The notes below the pieces were generated by a model, which saw only the letters and a list, made by a program, of their open reading frames with translations, was not told the DNA's origin and ran no database searches. Below are positions 1 through 13,673 of a stretch of DNA of 64,000 bases, piece by piece; position 1 is the stretch's first letter, and each line of letters starts with the position of its first letter. The DNA is from Toxonevra muliebris (lineage: Eukaryota; Arthropoda; Insecta; Diptera; Pallopteridae), in contig OY829326.1 of assembly GCA_963691655.1 (NCBI GenBank), forward strand, positions 115,107,388 to 115,171,387, given 5' to 3'. A program made the translations under genes and the position numbers.

Positions 1-1061
1 GTGTTGAAGAAATCGGTGCTAATAGAAAATCTCGTGAAGAAAATTTTTGTACCAGAAGTTACAAAAGACGAAAACTCGATGTTTATAAACGAAGAAAAAT
101 GATTTTTTGTGGCCTGCTTTCAATATAATTTAAACTTCATTTGTCTTAACCGCTGTTGGAACATTTTCATCAAGTAATGATAAAGCCACAGTTTGGGGAG
201 CCAAGTACTCGAGGTGGGTGACAACTTTTTCCGCAGCACCTTTCTAATTTCTCGTGCAATATCCAGACAATTTATCAATTGACGCGTGAACAAAATATTA
301 TATATAAATTATAAGGTGCTTTAATTCCATTTGGTGACAGAAACCAAGCTCAAAAGTACACCCGAGCAAGAAAAATGCAAAATTTTGTTAAGAGTTATAC
401 TTATGAGATATCTGAAACTGGTCTTGAGAAAGAAATGCATAATTTATTGTTAACTTTAACAATTCTGGGTAATCATCTCGGTGTTGTTTCTTCATGGAAA
501 GGTGTTGTTCAAGAAATCCAAGAATAAAAAATTGATTTATCTGAAAAAATGGCTTTCCGGGCGACAATGTACAACTTCATGGTCGATGAGGGCCGCCTCG
601 CAGTTGTCCGATTGAGCTCAAATTTTTCAGATTATTTCTATATTGATTGAAACAAATTGGGGTTTGAGAGCTAAACTTTTAGAAAGTTGAAACTGGTCGT
701 CTTTTTTAAGCATAGAAGATTACTTTCTTTAATATAAGTTAAGGAGAGAAGAAATTGAAAACAAGTCGTCTAACTGAACTCAATCAAATTTGCAAATCAG
801 GACGAAGGTCAGAGTAAGCTCATCTCGGTCTAAAATATAATACTTTAGAGGTAATTGATGGCCGATAATCAGTAACTATTTTTAATTAAACAGTTCATAA
901 ATTTCAGAGAAATGATTCGAGATAATTTGAAAATCACAAACTGTTTTGTGAAAATATGAAAATCACTCAAGATTTTTATTTTTGAAATACAAAAATAAAA
1001 ATCACAATTAATTTCATAATTCCTATGATTTTTAAAAATTTGTTGGCCAAAAATTTTGTTC
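1..1061. other. no recognisable gene
   Basis: AT-rich sequence with stops in all frames beyond about 35 codons. The first 115 bases have a short open stretch rich in Lys/Arg codons, but it runs off the window edge and matches no family I recognise. Nothing else can be supported. Confidence 0.5.
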
Positions 1062-1300
1062 AAATTTCACAGCTCTGTTATTTTTCTTTGCATATACAGA
1101 CATAATTCAAAAATAAAAACATCAGGTTCAAAGTTTAGAAGTTTCGACCATAATTTATACTTTTCATACAATTTTTGCTGAATTTCTGAAAACTTCAAAA
1201 CTTTGTACATCTTGCTACACCAATAAACATTATCCGATTTTCAAATTCTTTTTGCATTATGTTTGTACACGCAAGGAGAAATAACAAAGCTGTGAAATTT
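1062..1300. repeat. imperfect fold-back repeat
   Basis: The left arm at 1062-1113 (starting aaatttcacagctctgttat) is repeated as the reverse complement at 1252-1300 with scattered mismatches. About 140 bp of AT-rich loop separates the arms. The structure resembles an old MITE or fold-back element. No clear target-site duplication was found. Confidence 0.6.
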
Positions 1301-3170
1301 AAAAAAAAAAATTAAAAATCATGATTTATTGTTGAAATTTTGTAATTTTCAGGCCCCTTTTGGAACCTGAAGGAGTTATCTGATTTCAAAAATTTGTTTC
1401 CACTTTTGTTCGTCTGGATCTGAAGAAACTTTACTAATATATTTCGAAAGAAAGCTGCATAAAACTACATAAAACATCTGTCTACGACCAGTTTTTACCT
1501 ATGATTTTTAAGTGTAAAAATTTTAAAAGAATAATTATTAAAAACTATAATATTCTACTACATCAGATCAAATTCTTTTGTGTAACTACATATTTTTACT
1601 GGGTATACGTCTACCTAACTACATACCAACATTTGTCCGAGTATTATTATTAAAATTTTATAAAAATTATTTTTGTTAAAAAAATACATAAATTATGTCA
1701 TGAAGACGAAAACAAAAATTAAAAGTACAAAAAAATGAAAAAATAATAAGAATCTCAAATAAAAAAGCTACAAAAATAAATTTAAAAAATGAAATGAAAA
1801 AATATACTTGAATGAAGTGTGTTTAATTAAGATTAGATATAAGTGCAAAGTAAACACACTGAGGAGAAAATGTACGAATATACAACGCAAAAGTAACAAA
1901 CATAAAAACAACGCCAAGAAAGACATCAAAAAAATACTTTTATTTAGTATTTTTCAACTTCGTTACTTAAACAATGGTATGCATGTATGTATGTATGTAA
2001 AAAAACAAAGCTTTGAAGCAAAATTGAAAACAAAACATCTTCCATAAGAATGAATTGAAATATTAGATATCCATCCCCATACACGAAAGGCCTTTTTTCT
2101 GGCTATTTCGTATTTTGTTTTTGTAGCAACTTGACCTTTATGATTTGCACCCGTAGCGTTAGATTTCAATACAAGAGTAGTTTTAAGTTGATTCACGGTT
2201 TTTTTTTTTCCTGAAGAGTGTATATTTTGTTTTTTGCTTCATTAGACTCCTATGACGTTTGATTTGATTGTATACTCCCGAAAATAATTATGAGAAAAAT
2301 TTAAATAAAGCAAGAATATTTCAGGCAGCATAGATCGCTTCTGGGATGCTCTATATAAACAGTGCCGGAGCAACAATTTTTATATTCACACATAAAAGAA
2401 GGAAAAATATTTTAGGCAGCACACATCGAGTACTCTACAAAAATGTATAACTGCACCTCATAGCAAAAGGAAATTAAGTCCAAAATTTCGATTTTCCGGT
2501 TTTTTGGCTCACCTAGATTTAAGTATCGCATTCTATTCAGTACTTATATAAGGCGATTGGCAAATAGCTTATTATAAAATATTAAGTCCACTTCGTTTCT
2601 GGAGGGGGAAAAATACTATTTAACGTTCTCCAGTAAAATTAATATTGGGTTGGATTGACAAAACTATGAACGGTTGTGCTGTCAGGCAAAGGCTATTTCT
2701 ATATAATACCTTGCCTGGAACACGAACCTACATTGTCATTGGGAAACTGTGAACATTTCTATATATTTACTTTTATATATAACCGAAACCGGAAAAAAAA
2801 TCCATTGTTTGAATTAAAATATAGGCTTACGTTATGGTATTATTTAGTGATATTATTTAGATAAAATATATGTTCATGTTGAGTAAGAACTAAAACTTAG
2901 TTCAATCAGTTTGATAATTAGTTTCTTGAAAACACGAGCACGTAAAAGGAACCCAGAAATTCAAAATATAGTGTTTAAATACAACTCTTCTACTTAGAAA
3001 GAAATTCAAGTAAAATCGAAATTAATATTTTCCTCATACATTTCCAGACATATTTTTCAGAAATAAGCTAGGACTGCATTAAAGTACATTATGCTCTTTA
3101 AAATGGAGATACTTTTTTAATCACCATTTTTTCCTAACAGAGAAAATCGAACGGGTAGAAACACCAGTTT
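1301..3170. other. intergenic, no gene seen
   Basis: AT-rich DNA with a short (ATGT)n tract at 1983-1998. A degenerate direct duplication, each copy containing ggcagcayaSatcg-type sequence, lies near 2317-2365 and 2409-2455. No coding signal could be supported. Confidence 0.5.
1983..1998. repeat. (ATGT)n microsatellite
   Basis: Four perfect tetranucleotide units. The same motif recurs at 11178-11195, 53461-53474 and 60650-60674. Confidence 0.8.
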
Positions 3171-3308
3171 TACTAAGCCCCCGAAGTGGCCTTCCTATTA
3201 TTTTTGTTTCAAGATTTATTATATCAATTATACACCATTTGGAAATCGAATCACAGGCAGCTGGGACTTCAGTCTAGCACTCTACAACTAGGCCACCGAG
3301 GTGGCGAA
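3171..3308 (-). mobile_element. tRNA-derived SINE, copy 1
   Basis: Read on the minus strand, the element begins near 3308. It shows a pol III A-box-like block (tggcctagttgtagagtg, about 3294-3277) and a B-box-like block (tgattcgatttcc, about 3253-3241). The spacing between them is that of a tRNA head, and an unrelated AT-rich body follows to about 3171. The head matches the plus-strand copy at 23771-23850 over the blocks tggcct, gagtgcta, ctg.agt, agctgcct and ttcgattt, so this is a dispersed family rather than a lone tRNA pseudogene. The 3' end and target duplication are not resolved. Confidence 0.65.
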
Positions 3309-3331
3309 AGAAACTTTAGTTGAAGATTTAA

Positions 3332-3765
3332 CCCTCTAGTTCGCAAATTTTTGATTGATTTAAAAAAAATTGGGATTGATAAATTTTGATGTAAAAAGCA
3401 TAAAACTGATCTCAAAAACCTAAAAAGTTTAATGGGCATGGTTTTGTGAAGCTGGAATGCTTAAAAGTATTTGTTGTTAAATACACTTTTTAACTTTTGT
3501 ATAAAAAATTCAAAGTTCTAGCTACTCACAACTACTTTTTTTATCCAGCTATTATGACGAGAAGTATTTTATTTATTTTTTTTACTTTTTTCACTTTTAT
3601 CTCAAATTCAATCAAAATAATTCATTTTCCTGTTTTTCACAAATTTTTGACTTTGACTGTCCCTAATGTCTGTAATATTGGGGAATTCTTTATATAATAT
3701 GATAAAATGTAGCAACAAAAAACTATAATGAAAGCTGTTTAGAGACACGCTTGGGAACTTGAGGG
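3332..3765. mobile_element. piggyBac-like non-autonomous element
   Basis: The left end is TTAA followed by ccctctagttcgcaa. The right end, in reverse complement, is ccctcaagttcccaa, followed by a degraded target site (TTcAA instead of TTAA). A TTAA target and ends starting CCC are typical of piggyBac-type elements. No transposase is encoded in the 434 bp. Confidence 0.45.
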
Positions 3766-3771
3766 TTCAAA

Positions 3772-5779
3772 TTGATTTTAACCTGAACTATAATTTCACA
3801 TAAATAGTAAATTTCACTATAGGGTACTATCTTTTTTGGCTGGCAATGATAAACTTCTAATTGCTATGAAAAATATAGCCGCACTTTGCATAAAACTGTG
3901 GGCCCCTTCCATTCATTTAATAATATAATCCACACAACACAATTGGATGCTTAAAACATAGGTCTATAAAAGACTGTTGTGCCATAATGAATCCCACGTG
4001 TTTCCTGAAATTTTTGAGTGGTATTCAGGTACTTAAAAATTTCATAAATGCAAAAGCTCAAGCGACAATTCAACAAACATAAATGTATTGAAACAATGCG
4101 AACTATTAAACGTTAAATAACTATTCACTCTATACCACGCCTCTATTCAGGTATGAGAACAAAGTTTGTATGAAATACCAGGTATTTTGTACATACATTC
4201 ATTTATGGCTTTCTTGTGCTTACATGTAGGTACATTGTATTGTTTTGTGCAAAACATTTTTATTTTTATTGTTATTGTTTTTTTTTTTTTTTCTTTTGGG
4301 CACTAAAATGCTTGCAATGTCAACGAACTCCTGAGAAGTTCATAATCTACCTACCCAAATTTGTGTTTTTTCCATTTTTCCATTTTTTGTGTTTCTTTTT
4401 TGGCTTTTAAAGTGAATTTTTCAAGTTTATAAATTTACCTTTAATGTGTGACAGTTATGCTAAGCTTATTTAATGAATGTATGTGTAATGCATTTTTTAT
4501 ATCATATAAAAATTAATAGGTGTATTCATAATAGTATTGCATCGTTGCAAATATAAATTTTTATTACATATATTTGTTGTTGTGATAGCAGAAATATTTT
4601 GCGATATTGCATTTTTTTCCAAGAGTATTTCGTTGCTGAGTTATTTAACTCAGTAGACAGTTTAGCAACTTTTACATAGAGTACAACAAAATCGAGAGAC
4701 GATATGTCTCGGGGATCAATGACCATAACATTCAATGATAGCGAAGACTTAAAGTCCTCGAAGGTATTGAAAAATTATTTTGGCATCTTATCGCGTTATC
4801 TTAGTTTGCATTAAAAATTTAGAGAACATTAAGAAATTGGATATTGGTTTGATTTAATAGGCCATACGGAAAGATTTTCATATTCCCTGAACTATACAAA
4901 GGTTTCATAATGGGGAAGTTTTTCTAGAAGGAAGCTTATAGTATAAATAAAAGTATGGAGGTGTAATAGAGTAATATGATCAATGTACATATATTTAATT
5001 TCAATAACATCGATCAATGACTAAAACTATGATATAATTTGCCAGAGGTTGGAATCGCTAACACATAAATAACACTGGCAATGATTTCATGATTTTTAAT
5101 CCATTATAGTTTTAAATTGGTATCATTCAAAAATAAAATGTATATGTACATGAATATTTATTTTTATGTGAATATTAAATTTCAAAATAATTAATAAAAG
5201 AATAGAAAAAAAAACTTCTTTTAAAAGCTGCCAACTGGTTTCATAATTCATTATTATTTGAGATTACGACAAAGAACTGAACCAGTTCATTATTCTCCGA
5301 TATCTTTTTAATTGCAAATTCTTAATTTACGAGTATTCAATTGTTTTTCTGTGCTACATTTCAATTCGTACATATATGTATAAATAAATAAATAGGTAGA
5401 CATAACACAAATTCTCACTAATTCTTCCCCCTTTCTAATTTATATAATCATTCTACTTATATCAAAAAAAAAAAAAATTTGCATTCCCTATAAATGTTCC
5501 ACATATATATGTATGAATACGATCGAATGTGTTTGGTCCCAGTATGAAAGGTGGAGGCAATTGACTTGTCCCCATCTTTTACCATCATTTCTGGAGTATG
5601 AATTAAAAAGTCAATTAATTACTAGAGTTCCATCTACCACTAGTTCTCCAAAGCGGAATGAGAACTCAATTGACAACTAAGGAATATTTTACCAGCATGG
5701 CAAGTGTATATACATAGTTGGTTTTTAGCTGATTGAGAACACTTAAACCCTGAAATCAATCAGTCTTTTTTGCTAAGAG
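3772..5779. other. intergenic, no gene seen
   Basis: AT-rich DNA with homopolymer runs and poly-pyrimidine stretches (for example 4260-4300 and 4370-4405). Open frames here are short, low-complexity Phe/Tyr-rich translations and are not credible genes. Confidence 0.5.
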
Positions 5780-5850
5780 TGACGATGCAGACGGTCAAAT
5801 GATCGACAGTCACGTCACTTTTTACGCTCTCTCTTGGATTTTTTTACTCT

Positions 5851-6440
5851 GTGCCCAAAGTATGTTATGCAGACGGTCATTTGATCATCGGTCACAAGTA
5901 CGTTTTTGTATAGTCTTAGTACTATTTTATTAGGAATTCATAGTTATCAAAACCGTAACATTTGGTTTCTACTATCAACATTTTGTGAAATAAGTTAATA
6001 AAATTTGTAATAAAAAATAAATAAAAATGAACAATATTGTCATTGGTTTAGAAGCGCTAAAATTTGCAAATGCAGAAAAAGTTATATTTTGGAAGAATAA
6101 ACACTGACAATTCATAAGAAAGTGCTTAAAAATATATATTTCTGAATTAAATTATAATAATTCATGATAAATATTATAATAATTACTTACATATTCAATT
6201 TTATTTGCATACATTTTTACCAAAAGTGTACTATTTTGCTCCTAAAAGTGAATTATTGCTAATAATTTTACAACGTAACCCTGTTTTGATACCATGATTC
6301 GGCATCAAAAGCCAAATCATTTGGTGACCGTGGTGGTCAAATTTTACTCTCCCTCTCTGTCTCTCAAACTTTCGTTTTACATTGAAGCAACAACAACTCG
6401 TGCTCATGATGTGACCGTGACCGTCTGAATAACAGGGCAC
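5851..6440. mobile_element. MITE with gtgccc/cagacggtca ends
   Basis: The left end carries gtgccc and then tgttatgcagacggtcat. The right end in reverse complement carries gtgccctgttattcagacggtca, so the terminal inverted repeat is about 30 bp with small indels. A related cagacggtca block also lies just outside at 5790-5815, so an older copy may be adjacent. No open frame. It abuts the next MITE directly. Confidence 0.5.
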
Positions 6441-7152
6441 TAAGGGCGATGTTACACGATCAATGTTTTGCTGTCAAACAATGAAATTGTTATTGCTTTG
6501 AAAAATGAACACTGAGCAAAAGAGAGGATGAACACATTTTGTTTCAAATTTTTTTACTGACGAAAAAAACCTGCATCTCTTCAAATAAAATGGGGTTGCT
6601 GAAGATACACTGTTGCATTTTATTGGAAAATAGTAATATTTTATGAAAAATACTAGACTTTTACTAACTTTTTAATAATTTTTTTTTTCTTTGCCACCCT
6701 TTGCGTTGTTTGGCTTTTGTTTGCTTGTGAAAATGAGTGCTGTTTAAAAAAATACTTAATAAATTTTATGAAAACATGGTAATTCAATGGCAAAGTAACA
6801 AAGTGGCGGAGTTTATTTTAATAGTTCGCAAATTTTAAAGTTTATTTTTCTGCGTTTTTCATATATAAATGCAATTTTTTTGTATAGTTTGTTGCTATTT
6901 CCACCAACAATATCTCATATTGTCATTATAATTATTTTCCATCCAATTCCATTCCAATTGTTGAATTTTCATTCACTTAAAATACAATTAAATACTTTTT
7001 AGTTGGAAAAACATAGTTGCAGATGAAAGTATTATAAAATAACATTCAGGAAAAAACTGATAGTGTAACAGGGCATCAAACAAAACGATGAAAAGAGAGT
7101 AAAAACAGAAAACATTGACAGCAAAACATTGACCGTGTAACATCAGCCTAAG
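6440..7152. mobile_element. MITE with gatgttacacg inverted ends
   Basis: Terminal inverted repeats of about 34 bp. The left has gatgttacacgatcaatg from 6448; the right reverse complement has gatgttacacggtcaatg ending at about 7144. Both continue with ttttgctgtcaa. The interior of about 640 bp has no coding potential. The superfamily is not assigned because no clean target duplication could be read. Confidence 0.65.
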
Positions 7153-8763
7153 ACATTTTTTCATATCTATGGCAGTAGCATCCAATTAATTTCAAGTCTT
7201 CTTCTCCACGAAGTCTTCATTGGCCAAAGACTGTTCTCTCTTTTTTTAATTGGTGAGAAAATAGTTTTCTTTACTTGGATAAAATCTTCGTAACTCTTCC
7301 ATGTTTTCTATTTCGATCTTTATTTGGGAACACAAGAAGATCTAATTTTTTTTAATTCATGACCAATAATAAAAATGTATAAAAATATTTCTCGGCAAGG
7401 GGTGAAGAAAGAAGGAGGGAGGGGTGGGGGAGTTGAGCCCAAATACTTTTGCTCTTAGAGGTGTTTGCCATTGCCAGTGCTACCGTGTTTCAATTTTTTT
7501 TCTACTTTTGATTTTAGACCTTGTCGAGCATCCTGCGTCTAGCAAACTAACCAATACATCACGGTAGTAATCAGCTGATTTCTGGAGTTCTATTAATAAC
7601 TTTCTCGTATAAAATTCAATTAACTATTGAAAGTGTTTGATCAATTCGTAACTAGTTCAAGAGTACATGCAGTTAACTGACTACGATTTATGACTTCTCA
7701 TGCAAATATGATTAGCTTTTTTGTACATGAATGAAATTTAATAACTAGTAAAGAATTAGTAATTTTCATTACTGGGTGTATACATATAGTACATACATAT
7801 GTATGTCCGAGTGTGTATTTGATGTATGTAAATCGAAGCGCACAGTTCGAGTATATTCTCGTTTTTCTATAATAAAAATTTGAACCGGTTTGCAAATTTT
7901 ATGTTAATTTGAAACTGTTATGCCCGCTGAATTTTCAGTTCAATATGAACAACAATCGCAATAATTGCTAACAACAACAGCGAGATCTATCAAAAAATAC
8001 ACTAACAACAACAACAACAAGAGCAAAAAAGATTGAGCCTCTTGCGCTAAAAGCTAATAAGTGTTGTTATCATTGATTTGTTATTGTTGTTGTTGTTGTA
8101 GCCATTGCAGTATGCATGTAATGCAAATTAATGCAATTGTATTATGTATCAATGAAAACAGGGTGGTTGCACACCAAAAGTTTTTGCAATGTGCAATAAT
8201 GTCGTCATTCAATGCCTGCCTGCATTTGATAATGCATTTCAGTAATGTGATTGTATGAGTGAGTGAATGACATACGAGCTCTTATGCATGCTATGCCGAT
8301 GCCCGTAAAAAACATAAATGCTTGCATTTTGTTTATTTAATTTGCATATTTTGCAAAAAAAAAAAAAAACAAAAGTGCAAACAAACAAAATGAAGTAATT
8401 GTCAATTTAATATACAACCCATTTAAGCACATACGAGTGTACACACGTTTGTTTTTTTTTCTCTTCTTAGCAATTACCAATTAAATTTCTTACATAAATA
8501 TGATCTCATCATTTTCATCGCTGAGTAATAAACAAAAATTGCATGCATGCAGTAACTAGTAGTAAAAATTGCCCATAAATGGGGCGGGGAAAACATGTTC
8601 TTGGATTATGGAAATATAAAAGCGCCGCTTGTTTCTTAAATTAATAATAATCATGCTGACAATTATCTTTTTGTAAATTTATGGCAATGTACCCAAAGCA
8701 AACCGTCAACGCCACACACCGGATAGTAATTTATCTCAAATTTTTACACACTTCCACTGTGAT
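7153..8763. other. low-transposon stretch, no gene seen
   Basis: Contains TTG/AAC microsatellites near 7972-8020 and 8081-8098 and several ATGCAAAT-type words (entered separately). There is no convincing exon. A purine-rich G-rich tract lies at 7397-7435. Confidence 0.4.
7700..8347. promoter_or_regulatory. cluster of octamer (ATGCAAAT) words
   Basis: Perfect POU-type octamers occur at 7700-7707, 8121-8128 and, reversed, 8340-8347. Many partial TGCA-containing words lie between them (for example 8108-8140 and 8225-8330). POU-domain proteins bind this octamer. That the cluster is an enhancer is inference; AT-rich DNA produces such words by chance too. Confidence 0.2.
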
Positions 8764-9749
8764 CAGTGTTGCCATGTTGTCAGGTAATTAAGCCTAAAGC
8801 AGAGGAAGCAAATGATGAAGGTACAAGGGAAATAAGTGCCAACAAAATAGCCAGCGGTCTACTATTAACCGAAAAATAAGTGTTAAAAGTGCCGCCATTC
8901 ATAGCAGAGTACTTATAGTTGGTTGCTAAAAAAAAGCACTTACTTGCATGAAAAGGGTTAATTATCATATACGATCATCTATTATTATTATTCCTTAATG
9001 AAAATAATTGTAATAGACATAAATATTTATTACAATGCGATAAAAGTTTCATGCCTAAAGGCCATAACGATTGATTTAACATTTTGTGTTTTATAACAAC
9101 GGTAATAATATTCAAAATCTCACCTTACAAACAAAATCTGGGTGGATGTTGGTTAATAACGGATCATGGTTTTATGAAACCATTGGAAATATTTAAGTAT
9201 GAAATAAAGTGAATTTCAACTTGTCACCGGTGCGTAAAAAGCGCTGATGACCTTCTGAAAAATTAAGACCGATTCAGATCATGAATTTTACATGAAATTA
9301 GCTAACTAACCTAAAAACCATCATAGAAGTCCATACTGGTCTTAAATATAAGAGGATCTTAGATATGAAATATAAGTAAATGTGAAAGTTTAAGATGTCT
9401 CAAATTTTTCAAAAACAAATTAATTAGAGTTGCTTCAAATGTTCGTAGCATTGAACTTTTCTCACAGGCTCAAAACTAAATTAAAAACATAACTTCTGGT
9501 GTAGAATATTTTTAAAAAGATTACGTTCATAGGAAATCTAGAGGCTGATACTTTCATCACCTACTAAATTTTTATCACTTCAATTGAAAAATTCTACTTG
9601 TGTTATGTAATGTCAAAAAATTCTTATCATGAGCAAAATAAACTTACTTAAAAGTGATAACGTTTTCATTTAAGAACGTCATAAAGAGATCATTTGTAAG
9701 CTCCAAGAAAGTACTATCTTAGATAAGCGGATAATTTACCTTCCTATTT
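8764..9749. other. intergenic, no gene seen
   Basis: AT-rich with no coding signal. It starts with the cagtgttgcca word that recurs at several transposon ends in the window. Confidence 0.4.
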
Positions 9750-10009
9750 TATCGTCGCCTAAGAATTGATTTGGCGTATATGCCAAATTTCCATATTCGA
9801 GTAAATTGAGTTTAAAGTTTTATTCCCTAGTCGATAGATTTTTTTACTTTTTCACCGCTACTTTATATTTCATACGAAAATAGAAAATAGATATACAAAA
9901 ACGAGTTGAAGATTCTGAAAATGTAGGTTTGGAAACCTAAAATGTCATTCTTAACTCAAAAACGCTGAAAAATTGTGTATAATTTTAATTCAATTCTCAG
10001 GCGGCGATA
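9750..10009. mobile_element. 260-bp MITE, tatcgtcgcct family
   Basis: The 20-bp ends are tatcgtcgcctaagaattga (9750-9769) and, in reverse complement, tatcgccgcctgagaattga (9990-10009), with two mismatches. The same terminal sequence forms both arms of the 90-bp palindrome at 62535-62624, so the two loci belong to one family. The interior is non-coding. Confidence 0.65.
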
Positions 10010-10483
10010 TGCCAAATAAGCACTTATCACAATTAAGTAATTTCTATTGAAAAGGTTTTTATTCAACTTTTGAGTATGGAAGAACCCTGTTAAATTACTA
10101 ACTGCTAGAATATTTACGGTGTAAGGTCAAAATGAATGTATTTGTATTGACGTTGCAAGCTTCAAAGAGGAGAGAAGGGCATGCGAAGTGTAAATGATTG
10201 AGGATGTCAGGAAGTTCGATTGAAGGTAAAAGTTTTTGGAAATTGTGTAAACTGGTATAAATTTGTAACATTTTTAATCAATAATACCAATTTTTAGTTT
10301 TAAGCTTTAAAGTTTTCCATTGGTAAGCATTGGAATCTCATTACTAATCCTGAAAGCTATTTTTCTTGCGAGCATAGTAAACTGTTGTTTCAAATAATAA
10401 TTATATGGTTTAAAAAACGAGGGTTGTAGTCATAGATATGAAAGAAAAACTTCCAATTAGTGACTTTACTTGAGAAATATTGA

Positions 10484-10621
10484 TTAACCCAGATATGCCC
10501 AATGGCCTATTTCTAGCACACTTCAAAAAGTTTTTATTTTGATTGAATATATTCTCATTTAAACAAAATCAAACATTTCTGAAGTGACCTTCATATAGAG
10601 CAATGGGCATATCTAGGTTAA
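10484..10621. mobile_element. 130-bp piggyBac-like MITE
   Basis: TTAA occurs at both borders (10484-10487 and 10618-10621). The inverted ends are cccagatatgcccaatgg and, in reverse complement, cctagatatgcccattgc. The TTAA target duplication and C-rich start fit the piggyBac superfamily. The interior is too short to code. Confidence 0.7.
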
Positions 10622-12075
10622 ATAAAGGCTTATACTTATTATATTTGATTAAATCATTAGAAGTTCGTAAACAATTGACCAATACCCGAACCTTGCAAAA
10701 CCAATTGGAAAATACCTAAATGCTTGAGATTCAACCATTTAAGTCGAAAGACGTGCCAGGGAAAAGCTTTGGAAAAATGGCCAATGAAACAATGCAGAAA
10801 TAATCAATGAACAACTAACAAGGACAAGAGTTGATATGAAAGAGTTCTACGTGTTTCGGTTGGCAACACTGTTCAACTATTACAACAAATACACTTCAAA
10901 ACTTGTAGTTCGCACTCTATTTCCTTTCTTCATGACATGAAATAAAAGAAAATAAAATCAATTTTTTTACATGTCACAAGCTATGGTCGCTGCTGTTGCA
11001 ATAATTATGCAATATTGCCGATAGTTACATATGCAACCAACCATACATACGTGCATGCAAACGATAGTTACACATAACGTGTAGACGGTTCCTTCAATTT
11101 AAGTTCATTGTGTTACTTTCTTCACTATGTCAATATTGCATACTATATGTACTCGTCAAAGTATGAACATACAGAGTGTATGTATGTATGTATGTCCATA
11201 GATGTGTTACTTTGATAATTATAGTTTGACATTGTTTCAATTCATTTACGGTACGTAACTATAGCTCATAATTTTCTAAGCGTATTTTCATGTACTTGCA
11301 CTCATATTCAATAGATACGAATATTCGTACATATTTATACCCGTTAAAAAACATTTCGTGTTCATTAGTTACAAAACAAAATTGTAGGTTTTTTCATTTG
11401 CTTTGTATTTTTTTTGTTTTTTTTTTTTTTGTTTTGCTGCGATTGCTTCTACTATTATGTTTTGTTCTGTTCTGTTCGCCCATCGAACAATGGCGTCGTT
11501 ATTAGATGCTTTCATGCCTCACAAAATACTTCTCGTGTTTTGTTATTTAAGTGAGAAAGTGCTATTTTTTAGTTTATTTTTACAGTGGCGCATTCAGTAT
11601 TCAGCAATTTCGGATTCATCTAATGAATTATTGCAAGATTTGACACTTGTTATATGGTTAAATTATACATATGTGTGAGCTTTTTCCCAAATCATTTGAA
11701 ATTCTAATAGTTATTCCATAATGCTTTTGACAAATTGTTTATATTTAATAAGTCTTGAAACACCGGGAACTACTAGGGCGTCTATAGCCCTCCTGTTCCA
11801 TATTCTAGATCCGTTCCTATACGTATTTTTTACATACATGTCTACATACATACATTCATACTTAAGAAAACAATACATACATACTTGTTTATTGTTTAGC
11901 AAAATGTTTTAAGAAAGAAAATCAATTACAATTTTCAATGAAATAATTAAAAAAATGGAAGTGTAAATGTTAATGTTGATTACGTGAGCTCAGAAATAAT
12001 TCGATAGTCAAGTTTATGGAAATTTTTACATGTGTATGTGCAGACATATACATGCGTATTTTGGCTGATTAGAAT
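10622..12075. other. intergenic, no gene seen
   Basis: Contains an (ATGT)n tract at 11178-11195 and T-rich low-complexity DNA around 11400-11470. Open frames here are low complexity and overlap each other on both strands. Confidence 0.5.
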
Positions 12076-12330
12076 ATATCGCTGCCTTAAATTGCTAAAG
12101 CCCTAACGACCATTTTTCAAATTTTACTGGAGAAGCGAAAAACGCTGTGATATTTAGAGTATTGCTTCCAGAATTAGTAGTTTAAACTCAAAGAAAAGAA
12201 TATAAGGTTTCGGTGTAGGTCTCTAAAATTTTCAGAACAGATGAAAGTAGGCACGCTTTTTCATAATCCATCAAAAACTCGATATTGAAAAATTTGATGT
12301 TAGAGCCATAGCAAATTAAGGCAGCAATAT
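12076..12330. mobile_element. MITE family B, copy 1
   Basis: The left end atatcgctgccttaaattgc is mirrored at the right by the reverse complement atattgctgccttaatttgc, so the inverted repeat is about 20 bp. The interior aligns with the copy at 13157-13380, for example ggtttcggtgtaggtctcta. No coding capacity. Confidence 0.75.
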
Positions 12331-13156
12331 GCAGATTTTCATTCGAAATAAAATGCGCAACACATTACATTTTTCATGTTTAACTAATTTGTTCGCCTTA
12401 ATAGGTGACGTGAGGTTGTCTGACGCCTGCAGTGTGATAAATAATTAATTGTAAGATTTAAAAGTAAATCAGAAAATAAAAGTTTTAGCTTAACTTCTTA
12501 ACCTTCTTAATTTTCATACAAAATACTCTTAATAAACTCTTGAAGTAGTATCGAATTTCTTCCATTGTCATTTGAGTAGGCAATGAAGATGAAAATGATT
12601 GCTGTGAAAGATAGAGTGATATTAACAGTTGGTTGCATCACTAAACACACACTTCTCAGAGATTTAATTTCAATCAATTAGGCTTATCATTTGTAGAGAA
12701 TACAATAAAAAAATCTAAACACGATCTACTCAAGGGGCATAAAGCAGACTAATCTATATTGGACATTGTAGTTATAAGATAATAAATCAAAAATAGTGTC
12801 AACATTAATAAAGAGAAAATTAAATTTACGATTAAAAAAAAAAAAACCAATAATCTAAATGCAGTACTCACAATGCTCATTTAATAATATTTAACGGCTG
12901 GGCCAATTAACGAAAAATACGACTTAATCATGAGAACGTTTATGTAAAAACACTTATTTTAGGAATTCCAGGCATTTCATTAAAATGCGTCTGAAATGCG
13001 GGATACAAAAACTGCTAAATGAAACCTCTTAAAAATATATAAGAACCTCTAAAGTTTCAATCTCTTCATCAAGTTTCTTATTTTATTTAGGTGAATTTCT
13101 CATTTCAAATGTAAAACAATTAATTTTACTATTTTTGATTGATTTTCAAAACCAGG
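12331..13156. other. spacer between two MITE copies
   Basis: AT-rich DNA with an A12 run near 12834-12846. Nothing recognisable. Confidence 0.4.
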
Positions 13157-13380
13157 ATATCGCTGCCTTAATTTGCTAAAGCACTAACACGTATTTTTAA
13201 AATTTTACAGGAGAAGCAAAAAACATTTTACTATTTAGAGTACTGCTTCGAGAATTTTTAAGTTAAACTAAAAGAATAGATCATAAGTTTTCGGTGTAGG
13301 TCTCTAAAATTTATGGCAGGTCTCAAAAACTTTATACTGAAAAATTGAATGTTAGACCCTGAGCAAATTAAAGCAGCGAT
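13157..13380. mobile_element. MITE family B, copy 2
   Basis: The ends atatcgctgccttaatttgc and the reverse complement atcgctgctttaatttgctc enclose an interior alignable along its length with copy 1, 1.1 kb upstream and in the same orientation. A third, partial copy in opposite orientation is at 19836-19945. Confidence 0.75.
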
Positions 13381-13673
13381 TTATAGAAATTTTGAACCGT
13401 GATTACTTTTGGAAAAAATTTATAATTATACTTTTGACGAATTTTCAAAGTTGCTGTTTGATTAATCGAACTTTGGGACGATATGGGTTAAAGAAGAGGC
13501 ATTTTTTTGCGGTATAGTAGGGTACTAATATCTAATGAAATATAAACAAAAATAGGAAACGCAATATTCTAATGGACTATATGAATTGTATCTCAACAAA
13601 GCTTTGTAAACGGGCGTCTTCGCTGGATATTTACAGCATGCTGGCAGAATGTTATATGTAAGGAAAACTTCTA